Of a stretch of DNA of 64,000 nt, positions 34,855 through 47,482 are shown in pieces. Below the pieces are notes generated by a model. The model was not told the DNA's origin, did not search any database, and saw nothing but the letters and a program-made list of their open reading frames with translations. Where the stretch lies: positions 946,501 through 1,010,500 of the forward strand of contig JAOTOL010001523.1 in NCBI GenBank assembly GCA_034440575.1, read 5' to 3'. Made by a program: the position numbers and the translations under genes. Each line of letters begins with the position of its first letter. Positions within the stretch are counted from its first letter, which is position 1. The stretch is from Imbricaverruca yamaguchii. Taxonomy: Eukaryota > Arthropoda > Thecostraca > Neoverrucidae.

Positions 34855-35697
34855 TTAACCCGTCCCGTCTCGGGGGGGGTCTTCAACCGCCGCCCTCAAA
34901 TTTTTCGCGGATAGCGAACGAACGGCGTGCCGAAATTTGGCATACCTTTTTCCATATCAATTTGACATGCCATATCAAACTTTTGAAGTCAGATCATCTA
35001 GGATCAACGAGTTAATCCACGTCAAGTGAGGTCACCTCCAAAAAGTTTAACCAGTCGTCACGCTTTAACGGACAGAGATATTTTAATGAAACTTTCAGCA
35101 TTTGCTTATCTTTATGGATGGAACAAAACGCATCGAAGAAATTTTTCATTTTTCCAGTTTTTGACTACTTATAAATTTTGCATATTTGCCTATTGGAGTT
35201 CAAATAGAAGATTCTGGCTAAAGTAAGCATTTGTTATTAGAGCAAGTTGACTTCCTACAACGTTTCTCGGTCTACTCTACCCATTGAAAAAGGAAAATTA
35301 AAGAAAACTTGAAACCTCTAAATTATTAAATTTGTAAAAGTATATTTTTTTTTTTGGGGGGATACAAACTTGTATGGGCCTGGTCAATTTTGTTGTCCCT
35401 TTCTGATTCAAAATAATTTTTCCTTTTTCAAATATCCCTAAAATGAGCACCCCAGAGCCAATGCATTTTGGGGTTCCACAAACATAATGTAAGTCGTGAA
35501 AAGTCGTGAAAATCTAGCCCCCTCCCCTAGTGACGTCTCTTTTTAGGAGAAATTATTTTCTGGTGGACCCAGCCCTACTCGTCGAGCGCTTTTCGATGAC
35601 ACCTCTCGTTTTCGGCGACTCTTAGTTTGGATTTTAGAGAGGGTACTATCCGTCCCCCCGCGAGTGAGGATATGACTGGATAGTCGGGGGGGGTTAA
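34855..35697 (+). mobile_element. TTAA-flanked dispersed repeat, copy A (possible piggyBac/Kolobok-like non-autonomous element)
   Basis: Left edge TTAACCCGTCCCGTC (34855); right edge TAGTCGGGGGGGGTTAA (35681-35697), so an interval of about 835 bp is bounded by TTAA with CCC/GGG just inside. The left about 370 bp is shared with 63659-64000 (for example GTCACGCTTTAACG, ATTTTAATG, GCATATTTGCC) and the first about 70 bp with 34370-34440. TTAA targets are used by piggyBac and Kolobok transposons. No transposase is seen, and the right boundary is inferred from one copy only. Confidence 0.5.
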
Positions 35698-37740
35698 TGA
35701 AGGTATTAATTTATGTGGGATTGCATATATTTATCCTCGCTCGAATGCGACCAGCATTGGATGTTGAAGTTTTTGTTATGAAGGAAATCTGCAAGCTAAT
35801 TTTGATGCATAATTGGATACTGGGAGTTTGCATGAAGGTAAATTGAAAAATGCATTAGCAGATCGAATTTCAATGTGTCGCCTATGATCGACGGCATAGG
35901 GGCGACACGGAGCTGGTGTACACAGTTTTAGGGACAGCTGCTTGTCTATGGGAGCGCCGTTGATTCAGGAAATGTAGTGCCTGGAGACGTGAGAGGGATG
36001 GAATGCACAATTCAATACCTCAAGCTTTTTTCCCCAGAGGGGCACTTTCGCCGGTAAAAATATACATATGCTGAACGGTGCGGGGTGGGGTGCAGGCGAG
36101 TGCGGCCTTCTTCCAGTTACAGGAATGCCGGTAAAAAAGGAGGACACTACTCCCCCGTCTCGTTCGCTATCTACGGCCATGCTTATGTTGATGCTACACA
36201 GAAAAAATGACAAATGGGGCAGTGCTAATGTAGCATAAGCTTGACAATCAGGCATGGTGGCACTGATAACTGCTTCATGGTTGAATTATGTGGGTATTGA
36301 ATAAGCCAGCTGAACATGTTGACGCCCTGTTTCAAGAAGGTCTAGGCAATGACCTTGCAAATATATTTGCATTCAATGGATGCTGTTTTCGAATGTTACA
36401 AGCTGAATAATTGCTCGTACTGATACCGAAAAACAATTAGCAAGCCAACCCGAATGTCTGTGTTCAACGAGGATGCGTCGTTCATCAGAAATCAAAATTG
36501 ATTTCAGAGGACGACAAGGAAGCATACCTATGTGTATGGGTGTAGTACTGGAGATGAACGACTTGCACTTGAGCACGAGAACCCTAAGCTGTATATCACC
36601 TTGGTTAGCTCGAACCCCGAAACATGCATGTCCTAACTTCTAGGTATGAGGGTTTACACAAGGTGAACTTCAGACTCAAACCATTTGAGCCTAGCCATGC
36701 TGCCTCCCCATCACACAAAACAAAACAATTTTGGACAAGCAAAGGCAAATTAACAACCCCAGGCAAGTTCCGGATTAGAGAAGGAAAAACCAAAATTTAT
36801 CGCGTGGTGATAAATTGAAAAGCACTATTTGGAAGTTTACGAAAGAACATCCTGAAGAAGTAACCATACCATTAGGATTTCTTGATTGTTTGGACATGCA
36901 GTAGAAATGGGTATATCGCCAAAATGGGCCAAATGGCCACTACACGCAACATAGAACATTTCCTATGCTATTTCCTCGGGACCATGCACTGTGGAGCCAT
37001 GAAAAATGATCCAGTGAATGGGAAAAAGTACCGAGGAACAGTGCATAGGTTTCCTATCGCATTGCTACCGGACATCACAAATCCCAGCTAACCATTCCTC
37101 GAGAAAACTAAAGTTGCCCCCGAGTGGCAGGGAATTGTCGCTAACGACAGCTAAGCACGCTTCCGAAAGAAAACATCAGACGTCTGCATCATGACCAATT
37201 CTAAGCATGTTGGAGAGTCGGGGTGACAGCACAAACGCGTTCATCATCAAATTCAATCTTCTCATTGTGATATTTGATCATTAATCGGTTTCTTCATATC
37301 TTAATTTTTCTTGGTCCTGCTTCCCTATCGATGCTAGAAAGCCAATTAGAGAATCACCGGGCGTCAACTCCATGCGATCTCAGTTTTGCTGCCAGCATTG
37401 GTAAGGCGCCACTTCAAAGCATTTTGACTAGCTCAGCAGCGCTAACATTGATACTTTGTCTCTGTCCATTAAAAGTACAACCCCTTGCCGCCGAGCGTGA
37501 TACAAATACAGCGCTCTATTCTACAACAGTTCGGAGTGTCTAATGTCAATGAGGCTGATTCTTGGCGACAGGTAAACTGGAACTGCAATATGGGTGATAA
37601 CTGTAATACGGGTGTATTGTCATGACAACAGGCAAACATCGATATTAGCCGGATCAGGATACAGGATCTACCCCGTCACTGTATGGCGCGGGGGATGGTC
37701 AAATCATGCCTCTATGAATACTCACGCGCTGTAAGACAGC
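35698..37740. other. unassigned region
   Basis: No gene, RNA or repeat that I can support in about 2 kb. Confidence 0.4.
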
Positions 37741-38235
37741 CAGTATTTGGCTGGTGTCTTCCCAACAGCAGATGCCACAGCAACCAGTGCTGGGCTGGTG
37801 TCTTCCCAACAGCAGATGCCACAGCAACCAGTGCTGGGCTGGTGTCTTCCCAACAGCAGATGCCACAGCAGCCAGTGCTGGACTTGTGTCTTCCCAACAG
37901 CAGATGCCACAGCAACCAGTGCTGGGCTGGTGTCTTCCCAACAGCAGATGCCACAGCAACCAGTGCTGGGCTGGTGTCTTCCCAACAGCAGATGCCACTG
38001 CAGCCAGTGCTGGGTTGGTGTCTTCTTAACAGCAGATGCCACAGCAGTCAGTGCTGGGCTGGTGTCTTCTTAACAGCAGATGCCACAGCAGTCAGTGTCC
38101 GGGTGGTGTCTTTGCAACCGCAGATGCCACTGCAGCCAGTGTCGGGGTGGTATTTTGTGAACAGTGGATGCCACAGAAGCCAGTGTTGGGCTGGTGTCTT
38201 CTCAACAGAAGCCAGTGTTGGGGTGGCGAATTGCA
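37741..38235. repeat. 44-bp minisatellite, about 10-11 units
   Basis: The unit starts CAACAGCAGATGCCACAGCA, then ACCAGTGCTGGGCTGGTGTC. Exact 44-bp spacing in the first six units, diverging after 38000. A plus-strand frame of 203 codons through it (CWAGVFPTADATAT repeats) is a by-product of stop-free units. Confidence 0.95.
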
Positions 38236-39354
38236 ATGTCAAGGAGCTCTTGCCATGTATTGCCCGGTGTGCAACGTGTAAAAACCGGTGTTGAGTTAAG
38301 TCCGAGAAGGCACAAATTATACACATTCTTGTCTGCGCAGTTCAGAATATGAAGCTAATTTGTTTTGTTCATTAAACTAGCTACGAGACACAAACATATC
38401 TGACCTCTCATGTTTAATCATAACATTTAGTTCAAGTGGTTCCAAAAGCACGCAGAATATAAAGGTCGTATATTGTTTGCTTAGTATACCTACAAACTGT
38501 AGTAATTGATAAGGATGATAAAATAATAGTGAACGCTGGTGAGTTAGTAAAGTAGGTAGTGGAAATGGGGTTGGTGAAAGATGTACATGAATTCTAGGAC
38601 ATTGAACTTGAGATGGCACTTCTTCCCCCGCTCATTGTTGGTCTCGACTTAAATTTCTGATTCTGAATACGATGATGCAGGTAGGCAACCAATGTAAATG
38701 CCTACCTGATATTCCAGCTTCATAGACATTGCTTGGCAAACAAAGCAACAAATATTGGCAACAACCATCATTTTAAAGATAACATTCCTATGCAGAAAAT
38801 TGGACATTGTCTCAATTTACCGTTGATACTTTTCCTCATAGTCTGAGCAAACACAGGCTTGCTTGCAGGAAGAAGAATTATCACAAAATCACCATTATAT
38901 CGCATCCCTATTTGTGGTCTCTATTCGCTAAGCCATTCAAAATATTAGACCAGCTTGCTTAGAACAATACAGATATTGGCTTGATATGCATGTCTCATTG
39001 CACAGTATGGATTTGAAAGGCTTCGTTTTCCGGCCCAATCCACACACTGCACAGGCACAGAAATAAATTGCTTATTCGAGGCACCATTTAACAGACCTGA
39101 CAGAACCGCTTTTCCAGGAAGTTGGCTTGCACTAAATCTGGACGAAAAATATTTCAGGAGGCGGGAGGCTACAGCAGACAACTGCTCGACGGACGCCAAA
39201 GATACGCCAGTGTCGCAGTGTACGGCGCATTCTTGTGCTGAAGCGTGACATCACGGTCAAGGATGACATCAACATCGTAATATAACGCCAAAGTTAAATC
39301 CTAATATCTTACTAAATATCGTTCATATCTGCCAAGGACAATATAAAGGTATTA
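38236..39354. other. unassigned spacer
   Basis: An 84-codon minus-strand frame at 38945-39199 has no recognised similarity and no clear splice signals. Nothing else seen. Confidence 0.4.
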
Positions 39355-41158
39355 TAAAAATATAGACATAAGACATAAAGACATAAAAGATTAGTGCAAC
39401 TGTGAGCCACAAGGGCCCTTCTTGGTTGCACTCTGTACACTGAACCAGTTGCCCACCAAATCTGTCAATCAGCCCTCCCTGTAATACTGAAAAGCAAGCC
39501 CTCTATTCTTATAATGATTGTCTATGCTGTTTTTAAAGATGTTCAATGTGCTGCTACTGACGATGCTTTCTGGCAGCTGGTTCCAGTGTTCCACTACCCT
39601 GTTGGTGAAGAAAGTTTGCCTTAACCTTGTTCTGCTGTGGTTAACATAATTGCATCATTTCTGTTAAATTCAAAGATTTTCACAAGGTATCTCCTATCCA
39701 GACCATTGACAAATTTAAAGACCTCGATGAGATCTCCTCTCAGCCTTCTATATCTAAGTGAAAACATATTCAATTTCTTCAATCTTTCCTCATATACCAG
39801 GTTGCTTATGCCATTAACCATTTTTGTAGCCCTCTTTTGTACTCCCTCTAAAAGCCAACAATCTTTTTCATAGCTAGGAGACCAAGCTTGGATGCAGTAT
39901 TCCAAATGTGGCCTGACGTATGCACAGTAAAGCTTCCTGATCACTTCCTCACTTCTGTATGATACATTCCTATTTATTGCCCCGAGCATTCTCAGTGCCT
40001 TCTTCCTGGCTTCCTTGGTCTGTTCTGATGCCCCCAGCTTTGTGTTTAGAATAACACCTAAATCCTTCTCCTGTTGAGTCACTGATAGCACTTGGTCATC
40101 CATCAAGTATGGAGCCTTCATATGCTGCTTACCTACATGCGTGATTTTGCACTTATCAAAATTAAATTTCATTTGCCATTCTTCGGACCACTTCACAAGT
40201 TCGTCTAAGTCTTTTTGCAGCGAGATATGCTCATCCTGACCTGTTATTGCCCTAAAGACATTCAAATCATCCGCAAATTTCAAAACTTTACTGCTTAGGC
40301 CACTTTCAATGTTATTTACAAATATAATGAACAGTAATGGCCCTAGTACTGACCCCTGGGGGACTCCACTAAGAACATTTTGCCATGATGACTTTGTACC
40401 ATTTAGCATCACTCTTTGCTGTCTATCTGAAAGCCACAACTCTATCCATTTTAAGATGCTACCTGCAATACCATGGGACTGAAGCTGTATCATTAACCGT
40501 TTATGGGGTACCTTGTCAAAGGCCTTACTAAAGTCAAGATATGCTACATCAACCTGATTTCCCTGATCAAATTGTTCTGTGGCGAAGTTCAAAAAGTCCA
40601 AGAGGTTTGTGAGACACGATCGTCCTTTTCTAAACCCATGTTGAGTATCTTGAATCAATCTGCTACCTTCCAGATAACTAACTATTCTATCCTTGATAAT
40701 TGATTCGAGTACCTTGCAGACTAGGGATGTGAGACTTATTGGCCTATAGTTTTCAACTTTCCCTCTTTCTCCTTTCTTGAAAATAGGAACTACATTTGCC
40801 CTTTTCCAATCGGTTGGAATTTCATTATGTGAAACTGATCTACAAAATATTATACTAAGTGGAAATGCCAGTTCCTTTTCAGTTTCCCGCAACACCCTAG
40901 CATAAATTTCATCAGGTCCTGCTGCCTTATTTGGCTTTATTTTCCTGATATGATTGTAAACAACATCACTATCAATGAAGTCAACATCATTTGTCAGATC
41001 CCATGTCACTGAACTATGGTGTACGGTCGGCAGATTGGTCATATCTTCCAATGTAAACACTGATTTGAACTGCTTGCTCAGCTCCTCAACCATCTCACTA
41101 TCCTCACCCAATGTAGTCCCGTTTACTTCCAGTGGACCAATTGTGTTAGAAACTTTAC
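39355..41158 (-). mobile_element. CR1/Jockey-type LINE, 5'-truncated copy 2
   Basis: Same family and orientation as 14.3-17.0 kb. The 3' end shows GACATAAGACATAAAGACAT on the plus strand (39365-39384), i.e. TTTATGTC repeats on the element strand. Similarity to copy 1 stops abruptly at AACTTTAC (41158), inside the region before reverse transcriptase, the usual result of incomplete target-primed reverse transcription. No convincing target duplication was found. Confidence 0.93.
39621..41158 (-). CDS. LINE reverse transcriptase, open frame with truncated ends
   Basis: RNA-directed DNA polymerase of the LINE, reading uninterrupted from the truncation point to 39621 (the open frame technically starts in flanking DNA at 41342). 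Motifs in order: AAGPDEIYARVLRE, VVPIFKKGERGKVENYRPIS, YLDFSKAFDKVPH (first catalytic Asp), SGVPQGSVLGPLL, KFADDLNVF (FADD catalytic pair), LGVILNTKLG, then YVRPHLEY and the RLRGDLIEVFKF thumb-like region. Relative to copy 1 a net 22-bp loss near 39640 shifts the frame, removing about 67 C-terminal codons including the WNQLPE segment. Lacking endonuclease and C-terminus, it is presumably not autonomous. Confidence 0.9.
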
Positions 41159-41459
41159 ACGTCGTATAGATACGCTTATATAAATGAAATGATGTGGAAG
41201 TATTCATATTGTGGCGGACATAGGAACCAAACAATGTGAATGAGATATTACGGCATTTTCCAACGTCGTCGTCCATTTTAATCCAGCCAGCAAACTGATT
41301 ATTAGTACCAGTATTCGCCGGTAGGCGGAGCTGTAGTCGCATAACCGCAAAGCGTCAATTGCTTCGATCTAGTCGGGTTTTGCACAGAGAAGAACGTATT
41401 AAATTTGAGCGTTCTAAAACCTTTATACTAGAATCGTGCTATCTGACACGTGGCACACC
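41159..41459. other. unassigned spacer upstream of LINE truncation
   Basis: Pre-insertion flank; no supported feature. Confidence 0.4.
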
Positions 41460-42058
41460 CTAGTGCTCGGCTTGGAGCCTGGGGCCTGGGTCAGACTGTC
41501 TGTCAGGCTGGGGCCTGGGTCGGTTTGCCTGTCGGGCTGGGGCCTGGCTCAGACTGTCGTCGGGCTGGGGTCTGGGTCGGACTGTCTGTCGGGCTGGGGT
41601 CTGGGTAGGACTGTCTGTCGGGCTGGGGTCTGGGTCTGGGTCGGACTGTTTGTCGGGCTGCGGTCGTTGTTCAGACTGTCTGTCGGGCTGGGGTCTGGGT
41701 CTGGGTCGGGCGGGTCTGGAGTCGGATTGTCTGTCGGGCTGGGGTCTGGAGTCGGACTGTCTGTCGGGCTGGGGTCTGGGTCTGGGTCGGGCTGGGTCTG
41801 GAGTCGGACTGTCTGTCGGGCTGGGGTCTGGAGTCGGACTGTACGTCGGGCTGCGGCCGTTGTTCAGACTGTCTGTCAGACTGGGGCCTGGGTCAAACTG
41901 TCTGTCTGGCTGGGGTCTGGGTCAAACTGTCTGTCGGGCTGGGGTCTGGGTCTGGGTCGGGCTGGGTCTGGGTCAGGCTGTCTGTCGGGCTGTGGTCTGA
42001 GTCAGGCTGTCTGTCGGGCTGGGGTCTGGGTCGGACTGTCTGTCGGACGTGGCGAGAA
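41460..42058. repeat. 29/35-bp minisatellite
   Basis: Units of ACTGTCTGTCGGGCTGGGGT plus CTGGGTCGG (29 bp), frequently extended by an extra GTCTGG hexamer (35 bp). Stop-free on the plus strand for 256 codons, not a gene. Confidence 0.93.
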
Positions 42059-42190
42059 ACTGGCGCCAGCGGAGGCCTGTGTATGCACCAGGCAGACGGC
42101 TGTGTGTGTATGCATCAGGCAGCCGGCGATCTGTGTATGGACCAGTCAGTGGCCGATCTATGTATGCACCAGGCAGCCGGCGATTGTCAC
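42059..42190. repeat. short tandem repeat, about 30 bp, 4 units
   Basis: TGTGTATGCACCAGGCAGCC-like units at about 42077, 42106, 42134 and 42162. Confidence 0.8.
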
Positions 42191-42212
42191 TGCGAGGTGG
42201 CACTGATTCGCG

Positions 42213-42258
42213 GGTTGACCTCATGGGTCGTGACCTCATGGGTCGTGACCTCATGGGC
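42213..42258. repeat. 15-bp triplicate TGACCTCATGGGTCG
   Basis: Three near-identical 15-bp units, the last ending GGGCCG. Confidence 0.9.
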
Positions 42259-42373
42259 CGCTTATGTTTATATTGTGTCCCGTGGTTACCCTCTGGATGG
42301 GAGAGCCACTCCACGGACTGAAATCTCTACTGTGAGCGTCACACGCCACGCCCATCCCGGCCGCCTGCGCTTG

Positions 42374-42423
42374 TGACGTCACCGCCGGTCCTGTGACGTC
42401 ACTGCTGCCATACCATGACGTCA
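42374..42423. promoter_or_regulatory. cluster of three perfect CRE palindromes
   Basis: TGACGTCA occurs at 42374, 42394 and 42416, spaced 20 and 22 bp. TGACGTCA is the consensus site of CREB/ATF bZIP factors. The sites may simply be parts of a short tandem repeat. No gene start is identified nearby. Confidence 0.5.
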
Positions 42424-45400
42424 CCGTGTCCCTGACCACTGTCTGGCCGCTGGACCTTGACCGGCCGGACGGGGGGGGCCCCAGCGGCTGCTGGGGACTC
42501 GTCTCTGTGTCGGGACACCAACCAACCGTCGGTGACGGCGATCGATGCCGTATCGAGCCCTCAGCTGATTAGTAGCCCGGCCGGCCGATCTCCGACTGTT
42601 CGTGTACATACGCTCGTAGTTCGGCACGACAACGGGTAGATGGAAGGATCGGTGTCCGGATCGGGATCAGGGTTGATGTCGACCCTCGAGGTGGAGTCTG
42701 TCGCCCTTCTAGATGGTGTCTCTGAACCTTCCAGGTGTCTATGCATTGAATCAGACTAAAATCGCGATCGGTTCTCCAGACGCACAGCGCTGGGCTGTAG
42801 CCTGTGCCGAGAGTCGCGGTCGGCTCACTCGAATCACAGCCGTGTGTTGTAGCGTGCGTCGAACATTATGCACCTGATATGTCTGGTGACGCCTGCAGCT
42901 GTCCAGCGGGCGCATTGCAATTGCACGCGACACTGGCTTCGCGTGTGATGCTTGGAAGTGCCCCGGCTTTGCCGGCATTGCATCGGTTGAAAATAGTCGC
43001 TGCGGAGATCACAATGTCGGCAACAGTAGCGATGGCGGCAACGACGCCAGTCTCAGCCATGTTGCTCGGACCGGATGCTGGCTATTGCGTGCTCTCCGAT
43101 CGGAATGGAGGCCGATTGCGTCGTATGCCTCCCGCCCACCATAGCCCTGACCAACATGCCATTCAGCATGATATGTGCAATGCTATCTTTTGCTGTACAG
43201 CGACTGAGAGAGCTTCAGAGGCAGCTTATAATGCAGCCACCGTGGAACCATGTTTGCCGTTTGTGATACCACAGCATTGCGATTTCATCCTCACAGGGCT
43301 CACACATATCGTGCATAGTTTTTTTAACGTGCCTGCGGCAATTAGTTTACAGCCGGAATAATTTGCAAACTCATCGCCTCATTTCTGAGCACATACTTGA
43401 GAACAACAACAAAAAACATCTGACGTGCTTGACCCTCATTTGGAAGTGTGCGAACAAATGTGAAATGCATGGTGTTGAACAATGAGCGGTTAACCGTCTC
43501 GTGGAAATTGCATGCCAGGCGACAATAAAAAGATAACAGTCTTGCAAACGTCGATGCCATCGTAAAGCAACCACACAGCTAAAATCCTAATCGTTATGTG
43601 GTGAGACGTTAACTTCTTGCCATCTCGTTGCGAGTAAGCTGACGAATTGCAATTATCCGGGAGTAGCATGAAGGATATAAAATGCATTTTACCATTGGCC
43701 AATAATATTTCCATTTTGCGTGCTTCAGGCCTGTTCAAACATTTGACACATAATGCATTCAGATCATGCAGAGCACCGCCGCATATAATAATATAATACA
43801 AAGCATTGCACTGCCTTATAAATACACGAGTGAGAGAACACTGCCATTACAAAAGAAGATCTGAGATGACCGACGGGGTAAAAAGATCTTTAAGAACTCC
43901 AGCAAGAACACAGCAATTACATGTTTCCAGTCATGCGCCAGTCATGATCGTGCTCGCCATCCCCAGGTCACCATTATCTCGGCATTTCTGGGAGAGGCAA
44001 GGGCGAAGTATGGTTAACTCACATGGTGGACCCACCGCCGCCAATGTTTACGGTTCTCGACTCAGAACTCCTCAGTAGACGCCCTGGACATCTGTGGTGG
44101 TGATTGTGGCTGGCCACTCCTGGTGTTTGCCAAGCGTTACTTGTGTTAACGTGTTCTACACATGGTTATCCTCGAATTACATTTTAATCCTAATTGAAAC
44201 CTGAAACTGTGTGCGTTCTAAAGTACCGATAAAATTAAAGTGGAGCAATGATCTGGTCGTGAGACATTTAAGTCAGTTTGAGTTGTGTGTGCAGATTTAA
44301 TCAGTTCACAAGCGTGTTTATTAATCATAGTATCGCTCGGTTTGCCCATCAGCTCAGAAAATACACACCATAATCCCATGCAAAAGCATATATCCTTATA
44401 TGTTTTTGCATACATGAGGCATCTTTTGCACGTAAATCGGCAAGGATACCCACCCACCCGCAGGTAGCACCCAACAGGTGGGTGACGGGTAAATTTCCTG
44501 CACTTGTTTGCATTTGATTGCTTATCCGGACTCATACCGATTCCGCATTTCACCCGTAGCACGTGACTCTGACCCCGTGATATCCCAGTGTATACCATAA
44601 TCTGGGACTTCCTACCCGGTGATTGAAGTGCCTGGTAACTCACCCAGATGATCAGCTGGCTTGTTATCAAATGCCCGTGGTTGAACTGAAGTCGAATCCC
44701 AGGTGGGCCTCCTTTTCTTTGGCACTGTTGACAGCTTGGAAGTAGTCTGGGGTTACCTGAGGTCTTGGGCAGGCTGGGATCGTTTACGACGCAGCAAACT
44801 TTCGGGGAAGGTTTAACATTGAGCTCAGATCGTGAGATTAAGATTAGACCTTGATAGGAAACTCAAGTGATTGTGTTCATGTTCCACGATGCTCACAAGA
44901 AGGCTTTCTTAGTATCCTATGCCGGGAAGAGTTGATAAAACGTGTAGGAAGTGCAGTTTATAGACGAAGAGAAAATAAATCAATCACGATCACGTTGTAG
45001 TGCAGCGAAACTGCAACAATTATAATCTAACCGTTGGTATGAGCGAAGGCGAAGTTGGAGCGAATGTATTTCCTTATATATACGACAAACGTTCACCTGA
45101 AGTGCCAGACCAGACCCGACTTGGCCGGATCATCACACTTTGAATACCGTAATAGCTTTTTTGTGTCGGTGTTCAAACTTCAATTCCTACACCCACCTGA
45201 CAAATTTTACCACGAACAAAATACAAACATGTATAGGGAAAACAAGCCGATGACTAAAACCACTGCTTCTATTTCTTTTTCACCATCGTCATCGTCGCCA
45301 GATTCAAGATCGTTCTCGGATGCGTTTTTTCGTTTAATTTATATTTAACTATTAAGTTGCATTTTGTAGAAAGCAATATTCTTCGATTCACGATCTCAAA

Positions 45401-46614
45401 ACTTGAACGTATAGCAACTTGAACGCATAGCAAGCGCTACGCTTCGCCAACCCCTACAAATTGTACATTTCCGGATAGCCCATGTGACGGGCTACCTGCT
45501 CACTTGATTTGACAGCTCTAGTACGCTTCTCTCTCAGCATGCTCCGAAGCGGCACTCACGCACAGACAGACAGACACACAGACAGACAAACATTATCGAC
45601 AACTTTGGAAACCGACCACCATGCATTATATCCCCAATAGAGATTTCTTGTGACATAGTCACTAAATTCTGTCTACGATTTTTAATCATTATCTAAATCA
45701 GTCTTTACATTTCTCGTCAGAATTTGTTTCCTTTGCACGTGGTAAACCAGAATTGATATAGATCACACAAAAAGTACATGACCTTGCTTTTATAGCTGCG
45801 GTGAATTGGACCACTGGTCCTTAAGCTTGATTTTCGGTAGCATTCACCTCAATATGCGCTATTTGTTTTGCACAAAGACTAAGCAAGGGTGAATCTTAAT
45901 CGGTGCCAGTCAAGCCGCCGCTGGCCAGTGGCCAGCCGGCCGGCTGCCGGTCACGTGGCTATGCCGTCATGCCGTGAGATCTGCGCTCCCCGAGGCCGGG
46001 CGGCGGCGTGCCGGTGTCAGTCCGCCGGAGGGTGCCGTGCTGAATGGCATGGTGGGAAGCGCGCGGGAAGCCGAGGAACAGGACAGGGACACAGATTATG
46101 CTGCGATAGCACCTGTGTTGCACTGAAGCTAATTCGCCATTTCGGCATTGTGTATCAGGCAGTGTACAGGCTTAGATGCCTGCACCGTCTTCGATAGATG
46201 GGATCGATTTTGACAAGATTACAGCTAGCGTCTGCTGAATCAGATCGCTTATCCATTGCACATGTAATATTTTGAAATTGAATTTACTTTTCCCGTAATC
46301 GGTTCCTCTACCAAATATGTCACATACTTACCAAAGTTGTACCAATCTGCCCGAATTGCCGAAATAGGCTTTGCCTATTTCCCTGCACTTCTATAAATAT
46401 TTGACGCAATTAGGTACACTTTTACGGCTGCCAAGATGAGGTAAGCCCACAAGTCTCCTGCGGCGGGATGGAGTCCACTCTTGTGCCTGCAACACGAGTA
46501 TCCAGCGCACCCCCTTCTTACGCCCGCTCGTCCAGCGCCCCCTGGTGGCATCTCATACCGGCATCAATGTCCCGTTATGACTGGGATAATCCTGCATGCC
46601 AATGACATCGCTGA
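42424..46614. other. unassigned region
   Basis: About 4.2 kb without a supported gene. A 185-codon plus-strand frame (42804-43361) has no recognisable domain. An ACAG-type short microsatellite lies at 45559-45592 and a GC-rich block at 45890-46090. Confidence 0.4.
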
Positions 46615-46815
46615 ACATAGAGCACCAACCATGGGCTATGTTACCTAGACTACCACAGCCTTTGTTACCTAGGCTACCATAGCCTATGCTACCTAGGCTA
46701 CCACAGCCTATGTTACCTAGGCTACCACAGCCTATGTTTCCTAGGCTACCACAGCCTATGTTACCTAGGCTACAATAGCCTATGTTACAACAGCCTATGT
46801 TACAATAGCCTACCG
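46615..46815. repeat. 24-bp minisatellite, about 8 units
   Basis: The unit GTTACCTAGGCTACCACAGC with CTAT. Internal dyads CCTAGG and AGGCT/AGCCT make each unit partly self-complementary; terminal units are shortened. Confidence 0.93.
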
Positions 46816-47482
46816 TCACCTGAGCATGCATCAGCAGGCAAGCACTACACTTCCGCGTGCCGACGCCTAACTATCGACCCGGCGACACCACGGCCAGTCA
46901 GTTGGTTTACATCGACCACAAACGCGTCACAGATTAGGCTCCATTGTCCAGCAGGGACATGGCAGCCCTTGAATGGACAGGCACGCAGAAATTGGCACCA
47001 ACAATCGCACGAAATGTAATCTCTCTCGTGGGCGCGAATGATCAACCCTGGTCGATGCGCCCTAAAGCCCAAATAACTAACAAACTAGCGGAAATATAAT
47101 CTCAAACCGTACATGTGTCACATGCCATCATCTATCTAATACATATAATAATAAGTTAGGATGGCACCTTATATACTATACTACTAATATCATATACGTT
47201 ATGCAACATTATAATCCCTCTATGGCATGAATATACCATCACATTCACTATCTCCCAATAAAGATGGAATGCGCCGGACCTGATTACTGCAAAGATCAGA
47301 CTACTGACTACTGCCAAGATTACTGGAACGAAAATGATGCTTCCAATGCACCATCACCACACAGGAATTGCTTTGCAATCCTCTATCTAGATGAGACCGT
47401 GCGGCGCTGCGCATTGCTCTCCATGTCATTCATATGTTCATGCATTCTAGGTAAAGATTCTCGCTGAGTCTCACAGCGTTAC
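46816..47482. other. unassigned spacer
   Basis: No supported feature. Confidence 0.4.

Noticed and set aside
39355..41175. Target-site duplication of LINE copy 2
   Set aside because: Only TATAGA is shared near both ends, too short and too common to accept.
42804..43361. 185-codon plus-strand frame
   Set aside because: No recognisable domain or splice signals; overlaps other open frames.
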